A stretch of 48,083 bases of DNA. Origin: JAUVXJ01 sp034430275 (lineage in GTDB: Bacteria > Chloroflexota > Anaerolineae > UBA7937 > B3-Chlor). The stretch lies in NCBI GenBank assembly GCA_034430275.1, contig DAOUEW010000384.1, positions 1 to 48,083 on the forward strand. The letters run 5' to 3'. The translations under genes and the position numbers were made by a program. Shown piece after piece: positions 23,278 through 32,042 of the stretch; within the stretch, counting starts at the first letter, position 1, and the number at the start of each line of letters is the position of its first letter. A model generated the notes under the pieces. That model saw nothing but the letters and a program-made list of their open reading frames with translations, searched no databases and was not told where the DNA came from.

Positions 23278-24822
23278 CTAGCCCCCACGGCCGTTCTCCC
23301 ACCATGGCAGGGGCCTCTCATAGCCAACCAGCTTCAACCCAGTTATCGCCGCCGTGTCCACGTCCAAGGCGCGCAGATCCTCTTCGCTCAGCTCTTTGAT
23401 ATCCGAATGACCCGACAACATGGTCAAGATCTTCACCTCTTCCGCCGATGCGTTGATGAAGTTCGCCAGCCGCTGGCCTATCTCCTCAGGATCAAGACGC
23501 TCTCTCATCTTAGGGTTCTGCGAGGTTATGCCATACGGGCAGTTGCCCTGGTGACAGGCCATACAGCCTCGGCACCCCATCGCAATCTCAGCAGCGGATC
23601 CAAACCCAACACCGTCCGCACCCATAGCCATCGCCTTGTAGGCATCGAGTCCGTTCCTCATGCCACCCAAGGCGAAGAGCTTGACCTTCCGATGGAGACC
23701 GAGGTCTTTGAGAGCCCTCACCGCCGGGCCGATCAGGGCGATGGTAGGTATACCCACCCCCTGGGTGACGACCTCGGGCGAACACCCGGTCCCGCCGACG
23801 AGCCCATCGATGGAGATGGCATCTACCCCAGCCAGCGCCGCCGCCTTGACGTCGTCATACGGCCTGCTGGGACCGAGCTTCATCAAGATCGGCTTCTCGT
23901 AGTTGCTGATGTCCCTCAGAAAACCCACCTGCTTCTTGATATCACCAGGCTCGGTGACATCGTAGTACCTGCACGGCGACAATGCGTCACTACCTACAGG
24001 AATGCCGCGGATTCTCGCGATGTCCTCTGTGACTTTATCGCCCAGCAGGTGACCACCCATCCCGGGTTTGGCACCCTGACCTATCTTGACCTCCACGGCG
24101 TCCCCGGCATCGACGTAGTCGGCCGAGACACCCCATCGTCCGGTAGACCACTGGATAGCCAGGTAGCCTCCAGGCTCCCACCGCTTCTTCTTCCTGCTGG
24201 GTTTCTCATAGCCATTGGCGTAGTAGGGCTCTTCTTCGACCACGCCTCCCTCACCGGTGTTGGTCAAGATGCCCGTCTTGGCTGCTGCGATAGCCAGTGC
24301 GAGTTTGGCCTCCCTGGACAGGGCACCGTACGACATGGCCGGAAAGATGAATGGGTACAACAACCTGATCGGCTTCTCGCACGTGTCTTCGCCGATCACC
24401 ACCTCCATGTTGCATTCCTCACGGTACTTGTCCCTCGGAGATGGCGAAGCCAGCTGCGATGGCACCACCACGATGGTATCGAAGTGAGGAGTCGGCCCCA
24501 TGGTCCCAAAGCCGCGCAACCCGTAGCTGCCGGTCAGCGCCTTGTGGTGTATCTCTTCGATGGTGCCCAGCGTCCACGGAAACCGGGAAACTAATTCCGA
24601 TTCAGCCGGATTGATGCGAATAGCATTCTCTGGACAGAACTCTGCGCAAAGCCGACAACCCACACAGGCGTTGTAGTTCTGTACGACGACCTCGTTCTCT
24701 TCATTCAGGCCGTAGACCCCGTAAGGGCATATCTCAACGCAAGTGGCACACTTGCCAGGCATCCGAGCGTTTATGCACTGATCCTTGTCCAACGTGACGC
24801 AAAAAGCACCGACAGTCGACAT
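23278..24822 (-). CDS. Ferredoxin-fused glutamate synthase FMN domain (GltB2, archaeal type)
   Basis: A 514-residue protein. Residues 1-75 hold two 4Fe-4S motifs (C-A-T-C-V-E-I-C-P and C-V-G-C-R-L-C-A-E-F-C-P). The rest is the FMN-binding TIM-barrel of glutamate synthase, with P-A-M-S-Y-G-A-L-S near residue 165, K-I-G-Q-G-A-K-P-G-M-G-G-H near 250 and the cysteine-rich C-R-G-C-M-A-C-H-Q-G-N-C-P near 415 that binds a 3Fe-4S or 4Fe-4S cluster. In full glutamate synthases this domain reduces 2-iminoglutarate to glutamate. Here the glutaminase domain is absent from both protein and neighbourhood, so ammonia may be used directly or the domain may have another substrate. The next upstream gene encodes the matching GXGXG domain. 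Confidence 0.9.
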   Translation of the reverse strand: MSTVGAFCVTLDKDQCINARMPGKCATCVEICPYGVYGLNEENEVVVQNYNACVGCRLCAEFCPENAIRINPAESELVSRFPWTLGTIEEIHHKALTGSYGLRGFGTMGPTPHFDTIVVVPSQLASPSPRDKYREECNMEVVIGEDTCEKPIRLLYPFIFPAMSYGALSREAKLALAIAAAKTGILTNTGEGGVVEEEPYYANGYEKPSRKKKRWEPGGYLAIQWSTGRWGVSADYVDAGDAVEVKIGQGAKPGMGGHLLGDKVTEDIARIRGIPVGSDALSPCRYYDVTEPGDIKKQVGFLRDISNYEKPILMKLGPSRPYDDVKAAALAGVDAISIDGLVGGTGCSPEVVTQGVGIPTIALIGPAVRALKDLGLHRKVKLFALGGMRNGLDAYKAMAMGADGVGFGSAAEIAMGCRGCMACHQGNCPYGITSQNPKMRERLDPEEIGQRLANFINASAEEVKILTMLSGHSDIKELSEEDLRALDVDTAAITGLKLVGYERPLPWWENGRGG

Positions 24823-24833
24823 CAGACATCCTC

Positions 24834-25499
24834 CTAGTGAGAGTAGAACGGTTTGTCCGACAAAGGGGCGATCTTGCGGAACTTCTTGGCATTCACAGTG
24901 GCACCGTGCTGCTTCAGCAGAGACTCCAGTCTCTGGACGTCATCCGCACCCACTTCGCTAACAGCGCAGTTGTGGCCCAGACTAACCCAATCGCCCCCGA
25001 TGTAGACGTTGCCCCTGATGAGATAATTGCCCAGGTTCTCTCCGGCGTCGCCGACGATGACCACATCGCCACCGACCATGTAGGTGGCGGTTTCGTCTCC
25101 CACGTCGCCGCCGATCACGATCGTGGCACCCTTGTTCATCGTGGCCGTGAAATCGCCAGCGTTACCCTTGACCACCACCTCGCCGCCATAGCAGTACTGA
25201 CCTGCGCCGTAGTCGGCATCTCCCTCTACGATCACTTTTCCCGAGGTCATGTTGTCCGCGACGTACTTGCCTGCATTGCCAGTGACCTTGATCGAGGCAC
25301 CACTGTTGACCACACCTAGGTAGTCTCCCCCATCTCCGTCTATGGTTATCTCGCCGCGCTTCAGTCCCCCACAGAGCCCATGCAGATGGGAAGCGTTCTT
25401 CACAGTCACTGAATCCTTGGCGAGCATGGACTTGAGCTCTGTGCTCGCTGCCCTCAAGTCTTTTCCTTTAGCATCCAGCACACTGGCCGCATGCGCCAT
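24834..25499 (-). CDS. GXGXG beta-helix protein (GltB3, glutamate synthase C-terminal domain)
   Basis: A 221-residue stand-alone version of the C-terminal domain of glutamate synthase. Residues about 50-175 form successive beta-helix turns with repeated glycine motifs: G-D-G-G-D-Y-L-G, G-N-A-G-K-Y-V, G-D-A-D-Y-G-A-G, G-N-A-G-D-F-T, G-D-V-G-D-E-T and G-D-A-G-E-N-L-G. In split archaeal/thermophile-type synthases this subunit pairs with the FMN domain encoded next door. The same fold also occurs in FwdC/FmdC of formylmethanofuran dehydrogenase, but the downstream FMN-domain gene favours GltB3. A GGAGGG site precedes the ATG. The start overlaps the frhB-like gene by 32 bases. Confidence 0.88.
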   Translation of the reverse strand: MAHAASVLDAKGKDLRAASTELKSMLAKDSVTVKNASHLHGLCGGLKRGEITIDGDGGDYLGVVNSGASIKVTGNAGKYVADNMTSGKVIVEGDADYGAGQYCYGGEVVVKGNAGDFTATMNKGATIVIGGDVGDETATYMVGGDVVIVGDAGENLGNYLIRGNVYIGGDWVSLGHNCAVSEVGADDVQRLESLLKQHGATVNAKKFRKIAPLSDKPFYSH

Positions 25500-26652
25500 G
25501 GTTCGTTCCCTCCTGTAGTGATTCAGGTATATTCTCTACCTCGTACAGTCTCACGAACTCTTGCCTCACCTCAACTCGCTTCTGGGGCTCTCTCAGAGCA
25601 TCCAACATCATCAGCATCAAGTCATCGAAGGCCTGGGCCCTTTCCCTGCGCCCCTTCTCCTCTTTTGCTGCAAGCAACGCTTTCTCATCTACCTCATCCA
25701 CAGTCTCCAGCAGTCCCAGATCGATGGCGTTCTGTAGGCAATCATCGCCAGTAGCGCTTCTGGTGATCAGTGTGCAGTAGCCTGTCTTCGCACCGACCTT
25801 ACCCACAGAGACGTCTGCGGACTCTCCCAGGAAGTCGCCGCAGGTGGCGCAGCCCTCTCGTGTGTAGCCTTCTATCTTGGCCAGAGGAACCGTGATGGTT
25901 GAACCATCCCACAGCATGACCCTCAACTCCTTGTCGCGCGGCGAACTGTGGATCCGCTTCACGTCCCGGCCTGTTATGCCCATCGACTCCTCGAGGAACT
26001 CCCGCACCTGGCCAGGGTAGTAGACGCCGGTGCAGAACAAGGCGACGCTCAAACGCAGCGCGTCCTTGTATGGGGCCAGTCGCTCATTCTCCGAAGCCCT
26101 GAGCGTTCTGATGGCCTCAGCAGAACATGGAGTGCCGACAACTGCGATGTTACGCAATCTTCGCTCGTACACGGCCTCGTTGAGCTTGTCCAAGGTGGGC
26201 ACCCACAGTCCCTGTAACCCCCGGCTGTCCGCCATCTCCTCGACTGTGGTTCTCACCTCTGCGCGCGGTTGGAGGGTCCAATCACTGATATCATTGGCGA
26301 TTACGCCGTCGATCGCACCGGCGGAGAGATTGCCGATCATGAGCGCCTTGATCACATCCATGGGCTCACCGCTCTCGACGGGTCCCACCGCCCTTGCCGA
26401 CACCACTTGAAGAGTTGGCAGTTCCTCCCACTGATGAAGTCTTGGACACGTCTCCTCACAGAACACCTGGCAGAAAGTGCAACTGTCGAGAGGGATGTTT
26501 GTGAGACCGATCCTCTTCTGCCTGGCCTCTTTGACCGGATGCTTGGACTCGCCGTCCCAGTGCAATATGCCCTTGGAGCACGTTGCCACGCAGAGGCCAC
26601 AGCCCGCACATCTGTCGAGGTCCCAGACCTCCAATTCCATCCGCTTCGCCAT
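25468..26652 (-). CDS. FrhB-family flavin/iron-sulfur oxidoreductase
   Basis: A 394-residue protein of the coenzyme F420 hydrogenase/dehydrogenase beta-subunit family. The N-terminus has a 4Fe-4S motif C-A-G-C-G-L-C-V-A-T-C and a second cysteine set C-T-F-C-Q-V-F-C-E-E-T-C-P. The FrhB core follows, with V-V-G-T-P-C-S-A-E-A-I near residue 175 and E-G-C-A-T-C-G-D-F-L-G-E-S-A-D near 265. It ends in a cysteine-rich tail, G-A-C-G-Q-C-A-G-C. FrhB proteins pass electrons between F420 or another carrier and FAD/iron-sulfur partners. Whether this bacterium makes F420 is not visible here. ATG 26652 has GGGAGGA upstream. It is placed between hdrA-mvhD and the glutamate synthase modules, so it may be their electron link. 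Confidence 0.85.
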   Translation of the reverse strand: MAKRMELEVWDLDRCAGCGLCVATCSKGILHWDGESKHPVKEARQKRIGLTNIPLDSCTFCQVFCEETCPRLHQWEELPTLQVVSARAVGPVESGEPMDVIKALMIGNLSAGAIDGVIANDISDWTLQPRAEVRTTVEEMADSRGLQGLWVPTLDKLNEAVYERRLRNIAVVGTPCSAEAIRTLRASENERLAPYKDALRLSVALFCTGVYYPGQVREFLEESMGITGRDVKRIHSSPRDKELRVMLWDGSTITVPLAKIEGYTREGCATCGDFLGESADVSVGKVGAKTGYCTLITRSATGDDCLQNAIDLGLLETVDEVDEKALLAAKEEKGRRERAQAFDDLMLMMLDALREPQKRVEVRQEFVRLYEVENIPESLQEGTNHGACGQCAGC

Positions 26653-26685
26653 CAAGCGTCCTCCCAGACTCATACATCCTCGAAA

Positions 26686-28809
26686 CTACGATTCAGAGAC
26701 CAGTAGTTCCCCGCCCACAGTGGCCCAGTGGCTCTGATCGGCGACAACCTCGCCCGTGGGTCCCAGGTACTCTATCTCGTCTGCGAAGTCCCTCACCGTC
26801 CCCACGAATTGCTCGGCATCATCGGGCTTGAACCACTCGAGCCGCAGTCTCCTGGAGTCGAAGCCGGCGTGCTTGAGCATCCGGCCCAGCAGCTCTACCC
26901 GTTCTGCCGCCCACCTGTTTCCGTTGACGTAGTGGCACATGCCCGGATTGCATGCACCGAGCAGGACGCCGTCAGCACCCTGTAAGAAAGCCCACAGAAC
27001 CAGATAGGGATCGAAACGTGCCGAACACCCGACCCGAATGATCCGTACGTTGGACGGGTACTGCCGCCCCTCGGCTCCTGCCAGGTCGGCTGCCGCGTAG
27101 CCGCTCCACTCGCAGAGGAAAGCCAGTATACGCGATTCACCTTCTCTCCGAGCAGCCAACGCTGCATTAATCTGAGCGACCAGCTCCTTGTCTCCGTAGG
27201 TCTCCATCACGATGGCCTTGGCCGGACAAACCACCGCGCAGTTGCCGCATCCGTTGCACAGCGAGACGTCGATCCCGGACACACTCAGAGTTCCTTCCCT
27301 GGTGAGCATCGAAATGGCATGGAAGGGGCAGCACTCGACACAGGTGCCGCAGCCCACGCAGCGACTGTCAATTACGCGGGGACGTGGCCCATAGGTGGTG
27401 AGTTTGCCCGACGATAGCTGGCGTAAGGCTCTCACGCCTGCGCGATAGCCCTGGAAGATGCTCTCGTGCGCATTCGTCGGATAGTGTGCGCTGCCACACG
27501 CGAAGATGCCCCTGGGGATGTAGCTCCCGGGTCGCAGCCGTACGCTGGGTTCCAGCAAGAAGCCCCGCTTGTCCGAAGGTACGGCCAGCATTCTGGAAAC
27601 CGACGCAGCATCCGACCGTGGCACCAGAGGCATAGCCAGAACCACCAAATCACAGGGGATAGTGGCCTGGCCTCCACGCAGGTAATCGAAGACCTCCACT
27701 CCCTGGTCCGTGATGCGCGGAGGCGAATCTCCATCGTATTTGTAGAACTGGACGCCCAGGCCCCTGGCTTCCCCGATCATGGCGCTGGTGAGGTCCGAAG
27801 AGAGATCGTTGAAAAACAAAGAGACCGTGGTTTCGGGATCTCTGCGCTTCAGCACTGCGGAGTTCTTCAGCGCCGCCGCGGCGGATACTGAGGAGTACTG
27901 CTCGGGGTTCGACTCAACCACCACTATCGCGGCATGCTTGGTTTGGGGACCACCCTGCTGAAGTGCCTGCTCCAAATCCGACTGCGTCATCACTCGAACA
28001 CTGCTGTGCTCGTATTCCTCGCCAGGCTCAGCCTCTTGCGCCCCTGTGGCCACTATCACCGCCCCCACGTGGAACTCCAGATTCTTCCCGTCCTGGGTCA
28101 CAGTAGCCTTGTACTCGCCCGCCGAGCCTGAGAGTTCTGTCACTCTGGCGCCAACCAGCACCTCGATGTCGTCATACTCCTGCGTAGTTCGGATCTTCTT
28201 CTCAATGAACTCCTTGGCGCTCTCGCCGGATGGATAGAGAGTATGCAATCGAGCGACCTGACCACCCAACTGCGGTGCTTTCTCCACCAGTTTGACCGGG
28301 AATCCTCTCGCGGCCACGGTCGTGGCCGCGGTGAGGCCAGCTATTCCTCCGCCGATGACCAAGGCCATCGGTGCCACGTTGACTTCCACCTTGTGCCAAG
28401 TCTCCAGCACCGCTGCCCTGGCCACGCCCATTCGTGTCAGATCCAGGGCCTTCCTGGTCGCCCCCTCCTTGTCCTCAGCGTGCACCATCGCGCACTGCTC
28501 TCTAACGTTGACCATCTCGAAGCATGAGGGACTCAAGCCCACTTCGCTCAAGGCAGCCTCGAAGAGAGGTCCATGGGTACGAGGCGTGCAGCCCACGATC
28601 ACCACACGATTCAGGCCTTGTTCCTCTATCGCTCGACTAATCTCACGGAGTCCTGCCTTGGAGCAGCCATAGAGCTCTCGTCGCGCCAGCACTACGCCAG
28701 GCATCTTCGCAGCGCCTTCCGCGACCATCTCGACGTCAAGGGCGCCTGAGATCTTCGCTCCGCACTCGCACACGAAAACGCCGATTCTGACTTCGCCTTC
28801 AACAGTCAC
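26686..28809 (-). CDS. hdrA: HdrA-like flavoprotein fused to an MvhD domain
   Basis: 707 residues. The N-terminal HdrA domain starts with C-E-C-G (residue 14) and carries the G-C-T-P-R-T-H and N-V-R-E-Q-C motifs. An FAD-binding V-I-G-G-G-I-A-G-L lies at 151-159. Two 4Fe-4S motifs follow at 484-494 (C-V-G-C-G-T-C) and 518-528 (C-N-G-C-G-N-C). Residues about 560-700 are an MvhD/FlpD-type domain with C595, C620 and C625. HdrA is the flavin-based electron-bifurcating subunit of heterodisulfide reductase systems. Two differences are visible. The usual C-x-G-S-R-D/Y-C-S-x-x-C-C block is replaced by a cysteine-free stretch at about 300-320, and the MvhD C-x-W-C motif reads C-E-W-S. HdrB and HdrC are not in the window. 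Confidence 0.93.
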   Translation of the reverse strand: MTVEGEVRIGVFVCECGAKISGALDVEMVAEGAAKMPGVVLARRELYGCSKAGLREISRAIEEQGLNRVVIVGCTPRTHGPLFEAALSEVGLSPSCFEMVNVREQCAMVHAEDKEGATRKALDLTRMGVARAAVLETWHKVEVNVAPMALVIGGGIAGLTAATTVAARGFPVKLVEKAPQLGGQVARLHTLYPSGESAKEFIEKKIRTTQEYDDIEVLVGARVTELSGSAGEYKATVTQDGKNLEFHVGAVIVATGAQEAEPGEEYEHSSVRVMTQSDLEQALQQGGPQTKHAAIVVVESNPEQYSSVSAAAALKNSAVLKRRDPETTVSLFFNDLSSDLTSAMIGEARGLGVQFYKYDGDSPPRITDQGVEVFDYLRGGQATIPCDLVVLAMPLVPRSDAASVSRMLAVPSDKRGFLLEPSVRLRPGSYIPRGIFACGSAHYPTNAHESIFQGYRAGVRALRQLSSGKLTTYGPRPRVIDSRCVGCGTCVECCPFHAISMLTREGTLSVSGIDVSLCNGCGNCAVVCPAKAIVMETYGDKELVAQINAALAARREGESRILAFLCEWSGYAAADLAGAEGRQYPSNVRIIRVGCSARFDPYLVLWAFLQGADGVLLGACNPGMCHYVNGNRWAAERVELLGRMLKHAGFDSRRLRLEWFKPDDAEQFVGTVRDFADEIEYLGPTGEVVADQSHWATVGGELLVSES

Positions 28810-28845
28810 TTCCCATGCTCCTTCACGTAGGTCTCGGACTGTCGG

Positions 28846-29529
28846 TCACACGCCTGTCTCTTCGAGCGGTTGTCCCACTTCTGCCACGAACTCAGGCGCA
28901 AGGTAGTGGTCACCACAGATCTTGCAGGCCCTAGCCTCGAAAGCCGAGGCCCAACGATGCACAGATCTGTTGGCCAACACATCCTCCAGCTTGATGGCAC
29001 CCGTCGGACAGATGAAGACGCACGTTGTGCAACCAATACAGGCATTGGACCCAATCTCGAAGGGCGGACGCACCTCCTTGGTGAAACCTCGATTGACCAG
29101 GCTGATGGCGTTGGCCCCGACTATCTCGCGGCAGGCACGGACACACAACCCGCAGAGGATACAATTGCTGTCGCCCAGGCTTATGCGCGGCTCCTTCACG
29201 CCCAGCTTGTTCGCCAATTCCCGTATCACTCGCGCGTTCGGAGCTGCGGCCAAGAGCAGTTCGGCGGTGACGCGGCGGGAGCTCTGCACCATCTCCGAAT
29301 CGGTCTTCACCAACGCCCCTTCCTCGGCAGGATAGACACAGGACGCAACCAAGCGAGGCCCTCTGGGCGTAGCCAGTTCGACCACACAGAGACGGCAGCT
29401 ACCGTAGGGCTCGAGAGCCTCGTGGTAGCAGAGAGTTGGGATCTCTATGCCGCTCTCCCGCGCAGCCTCCAGTATCGTTGAACCTTCTGTGGCCTTTACT
29501 TCCCGGCCATTGATGGTTAGGGTGATCAT
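28846..29529 (-). CDS. NuoG/HoxU-like iron-sulfur subunit
   Basis: A 227-residue protein resembling the N-terminal part of NADH dehydrogenase subunit G and the HoxU subunit. Residues 1-80 form a plant-type 2Fe-2S domain, with C-Y-H-E-A-L, then G-S-C-R-L-C, then S-C-V-Y-P. Two 4Fe-4S motifs follow: C-I-L-C-G-L-C-V-R-A-C near 125 and C-I-G-C-T-T-C-V-F-I-C-P near 168. The C-terminus adds an extra C-K-I-C-G near residue 205. It has no molybdopterin domain. The chosen ATG at 29529 begins directly at the ferredoxin fold (M-I-T-L-T-I-N-G); an upstream start at 29574 would overlap nuoF. It would wire the NuoEF unit to HdrA. Confidence 0.88.
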   Translation of the reverse strand: MITLTINGREVKATEGSTILEAARESGIEIPTLCYHEALEPYGSCRLCVVELATPRGPRLVASCVYPAEEGALVKTDSEMVQSSRRVTAELLLAAAPNARVIRELANKLGVKEPRISLGDSNCILCGLCVRACREIVGANAISLVNRGFTKEVRPPFEIGSNACIGCTTCVFICPTGAIKLEDVLANRSVHRWASAFEARACKICGDHYLAPEFVAEVGQPLEETGV

Positions 29530-29543
29530 CCACTGTCGCCTTT

Positions 29544-31397
29544 CTACTCCACGACGATAGCATCGAACTTGCACAGCTCATAGCAGGAACCGCACTTGAT
29601 ACACTTCTCCTGGTCTATGGTGTGGGGTTCCTTCTTGGCGCCGCTTATGGCCTCGGCCGGACAGTTGCGAAGACAGCGTCCGCAGCCAGTGCATTTCTCA
29701 GCATCAACGGAATAGTGAATCAGAGCCCTGCAAACGTGAGCCGGACAGTGCTTGTCCCGGATATGCGCTTCGTACTCATCGCGGAAGTAGCGTATGGTCG
29801 AGAGCACCGGGTTGGGCGCAGTCTGCCCCAGGCCACACAGAGAGGACTCTCTGATCTGCTTGGCCAACTCCTCCAGGTAGGCCACATCCCCCTCTCGACC
29901 CCGTCCTTGCGTGATCGCGGTCAAGACCTCCAGCATAGCCCTGGTCCCTAGACGGCAAGGCACACACTTGCCACAGGATTCCTGCTGGACGAAATCCATG
30001 AAGTACCTGGCAAACTCCACCATGCAGGTGTCTTCATCACAGACCACCATTCCGCCGGAGCCCATGATGGCGCCGAGTTCCTGCAAGGACTCGAAGTCGA
30101 TAGGGACATCGAAATGCTCCCGAGGCACACATCCTCCGGACGGTCCACCGAGCTGGACCGCCTTGCACTCCTTGCCCCCCGGAACGCCACCTCCGATGTC
30201 GTAGACGATCTCGGACAGAGTGGTCCCCATGGGCACCTCGACCAGCCCTGTGTTGTTGATGTTCCCCACCACCGAGAAGATCTTGGTGCCCTTGCTCTGG
30301 TCTGTCCCCACCTGCGAATACCACTCCGCTCCCCGGTCGACGATGATGGGGACGTTGGCCCAGGTCTCCACATTGTTGATGTTGGTGGGCTTGCCCCACA
30401 GACCGCTTTGCGCAGGATATGGCGGCCTCGGTCTCGGCTCCCCAACCCTGTCCTCGATGGACGCCATCAGGGCAGTCTCCTCGCCACAGACGAACGCGCC
30501 ACTCCCGGGGCGGATCTGGATGGAGAAATCGAAGCCCGAACCCAGAATGTCCTGGCCGAGGAATCCATAGTCCCGAGCCTGCCCTATGGCTATCCTGAGG
30601 TTCTCCACCGCTAGAGGATACTCGTTGCGGATGTAGACGTATCCCTCGTGCGCTCCAATGGCCCAGGCGCCGATGATCATGCCCTCCACTACTCTGTGAG
30701 GATTGCCCTCCATGATGCTACGATCCATGTATGCACCTGGGTCGCCCTCGTCTGCATTGCAGATGATGTACTTGGTGTCTCCATCTGCCTCTCTGCACAG
30801 TCTCCACTTCACCCCGGTCGGGAACCCTGCTCCGCCACGGCCCCTGAGGCCAGACCGCGTGACCTCCTCGACCACCTCTTCCGGTCTCATCTGGCGCAGA
30901 GCCTTGCTCAGAGCACCGTACCCGCCAAAGGCTAGATAGTCCTGTATGCTCGTGGGATCGATGTCGCCATTGAGGTCCAGTACCAGCCGCTGCTGCTTAC
31001 GATAGAAGGGCACGTCCTCTTCGTGGATTACCCTCGCACCGCTTGCCGGATCGACGTAGGTCAGCCTGTCGATGACTGCCCCATTGAGCACAGTCTCGGA
31101 GACGATCTCGGAGACATCCCCCAGACCCACTCTCTGATAGAAGACGCCGCTCGGCTTGAGGACGACGACGGGACCCTTCTCACAGAACCCATGGCATCCT
31201 GTGCCAACGACGCTGACGTCCCCGTTCAGATTCCGCTTGTCGATCTCCTGTCGAAAAGCCTCGATCACCTCCATGCTGCCATGGACGCGACAGCCTGTTC
31301 CACAACACACAGAGACGCGCGGCTGGTCTGGTTCCCTTGCCGCCAGCAGCTCCTCCTTGAGGCTCTCCAACTCCTCCGGGGTTCGTACCATGGTCAT
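29544..31397 (-). CDS. nuoF: NuoF-like NADH-binding subunit with extra iron-sulfur domains
   Basis: 617 residues, longer than classical NuoF. Residues 1-110 are a thioredoxin-like 2Fe-2S domain (C31, C36, C68, C72). The central flavoprotein has the FMN loop G-L-R-G-R-G-G-A-G-F near 185 and the NADH region N-A-D-E-G-D-P-G-A-Y. A 4Fe-4S motif, E-S-C-G-K-C-V-P-C-R, is near 480. The last 60 residues form a two-cluster ferredoxin (C-T-G-C-G-R-C and C-I-K-C-G-S-C). This domain order is that of the NAD-binding subunits of bifurcating hydrogenases (HydB/HndC) and HoxF-like proteins. No hydrogenase gene is present. It starts 3 bases after nuoE. Confidence 0.93.
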   Translation of the reverse strand: MTMVRTPEELESLKEELLAAREPDQPRVSVCCGTGCRVHGSMEVIEAFRQEIDKRNLNGDVSVVGTGCHGFCEKGPVVVLKPSGVFYQRVGLGDVSEIVSETVLNGAVIDRLTYVDPASGARVIHEEDVPFYRKQQRLVLDLNGDIDPTSIQDYLAFGGYGALSKALRQMRPEEVVEEVTRSGLRGRGGAGFPTGVKWRLCREADGDTKYIICNADEGDPGAYMDRSIMEGNPHRVVEGMIIGAWAIGAHEGYVYIRNEYPLAVENLRIAIGQARDYGFLGQDILGSGFDFSIQIRPGSGAFVCGEETALMASIEDRVGEPRPRPPYPAQSGLWGKPTNINNVETWANVPIIVDRGAEWYSQVGTDQSKGTKIFSVVGNINNTGLVEVPMGTTLSEIVYDIGGGVPGGKECKAVQLGGPSGGCVPREHFDVPIDFESLQELGAIMGSGGMVVCDEDTCMVEFARYFMDFVQQESCGKCVPCRLGTRAMLEVLTAITQGRGREGDVAYLEELAKQIRESSLCGLGQTAPNPVLSTIRYFRDEYEAHIRDKHCPAHVCRALIHYSVDAEKCTGCGRCLRNCPAEAISGAKKEPHTIDQEKCIKCGSCYELCKFDAIVVE

Positions 31398-31400
31398 GTG

Positions 31401-31892
31401 CTATACCGTCTCGACCTCAGCCATCACTTCTTTCAGCAACGCCTCTGTCTTCGCACTGGTCATCTCCCCGGAGTAGGCGCCGTCCGCCACAACGATGGGT
31501 CCCAAAGCGCAGGCACCGAGGCAATTCACCGTCTCCAGCGTGAATTGCCCGTCTTCCGTAGTCTCGCCAGGCTGTATGCCCAGCCTCTCGGAGATCCTCT
31601 CCAGGACCTTCCTGGCGCCTCGGACCATGCACGCTGTCCCAGTGCACACGTTGATGACGTGCCTGCCCTTGGGCTTAAGGCTGAAGGCGTTGTAGAAAGT
31701 AGCCACGCCGTAGGTCTGGCTCAACGGCACTCCCATGCTCTCGCTGATCAGGATCAGCGCATCCCTCGGCAGATACCGGTAGCGCGCCTGGACTTCCTCC
31801 AACACGTCCATCAGAGATCCGTTTCCGCCATCTCTCTTGCCATTCAGCAAATCATCGATCTCACTCGCGTCAAACGTCGGCTGGAAATCCAC
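31401..31892 (-). CDS. nuoE: NuoE-like 2Fe-2S subunit
   Basis: A 163-residue thioredoxin-like ferredoxin, partner of NuoF. The four cluster cysteines occur in the usual spacing as C-T-G-T-A-C and C-L-G-A-C. A helical N-terminal domain with Y-G-V-A-T-F-Y-N-A-F precedes them. GTG at 31892 is chosen because AAGGAGG lies about 7 bases upstream; the alternative ATG at 31910 has no comparable site. It is the first gene of the leftward cluster. I see only a weak -10 (TAGAAT, 31993-31988) upstream and no convincing -35. Confidence 0.9.
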   Translation of the reverse strand: MDFQPTFDASEIDDLLNGKRDGGNGSLMDVLEEVQARYRYLPRDALILISESMGVPLSQTYGVATFYNAFSLKPKGRHVINVCTGTACMVRGARKVLERISERLGIQPGETTEDGQFTLETVNCLGACALGPIVVADGAYSGEMTSAKTEALLKEVMAEVETV

Positions 31893-32042
31893 TTTGCCCC
31901 TCCTTGTCATCGTCCCAACCCAACGCCGCTTGCACGTCGCGCGTGTAGTTAGAAGGTCTCGTGGCCACGACGCATCGCGCCAGCACCATTCTACCGGACA
32001 AACCGTGGAGTTCTCATAAAAGGGAAGGGTTGAGAAATGAAA

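Noticed and set aside
23062..24594. A 510-codon plus-strand open frame
   Set aside because: It is antisense to the GltB2 and unknown genes, whose motifs and start sites are convincing. The frame reflects GC-rich codon bias.
26686..28809. A selenocysteine codon in HdrA or neighbouring redox genes
   Set aside because: The family is known to use selenocysteine in some organisms and selB is present, but the redox genes here have uninterrupted frames. The missing cysteines are replaced by sense codons, not TGA.
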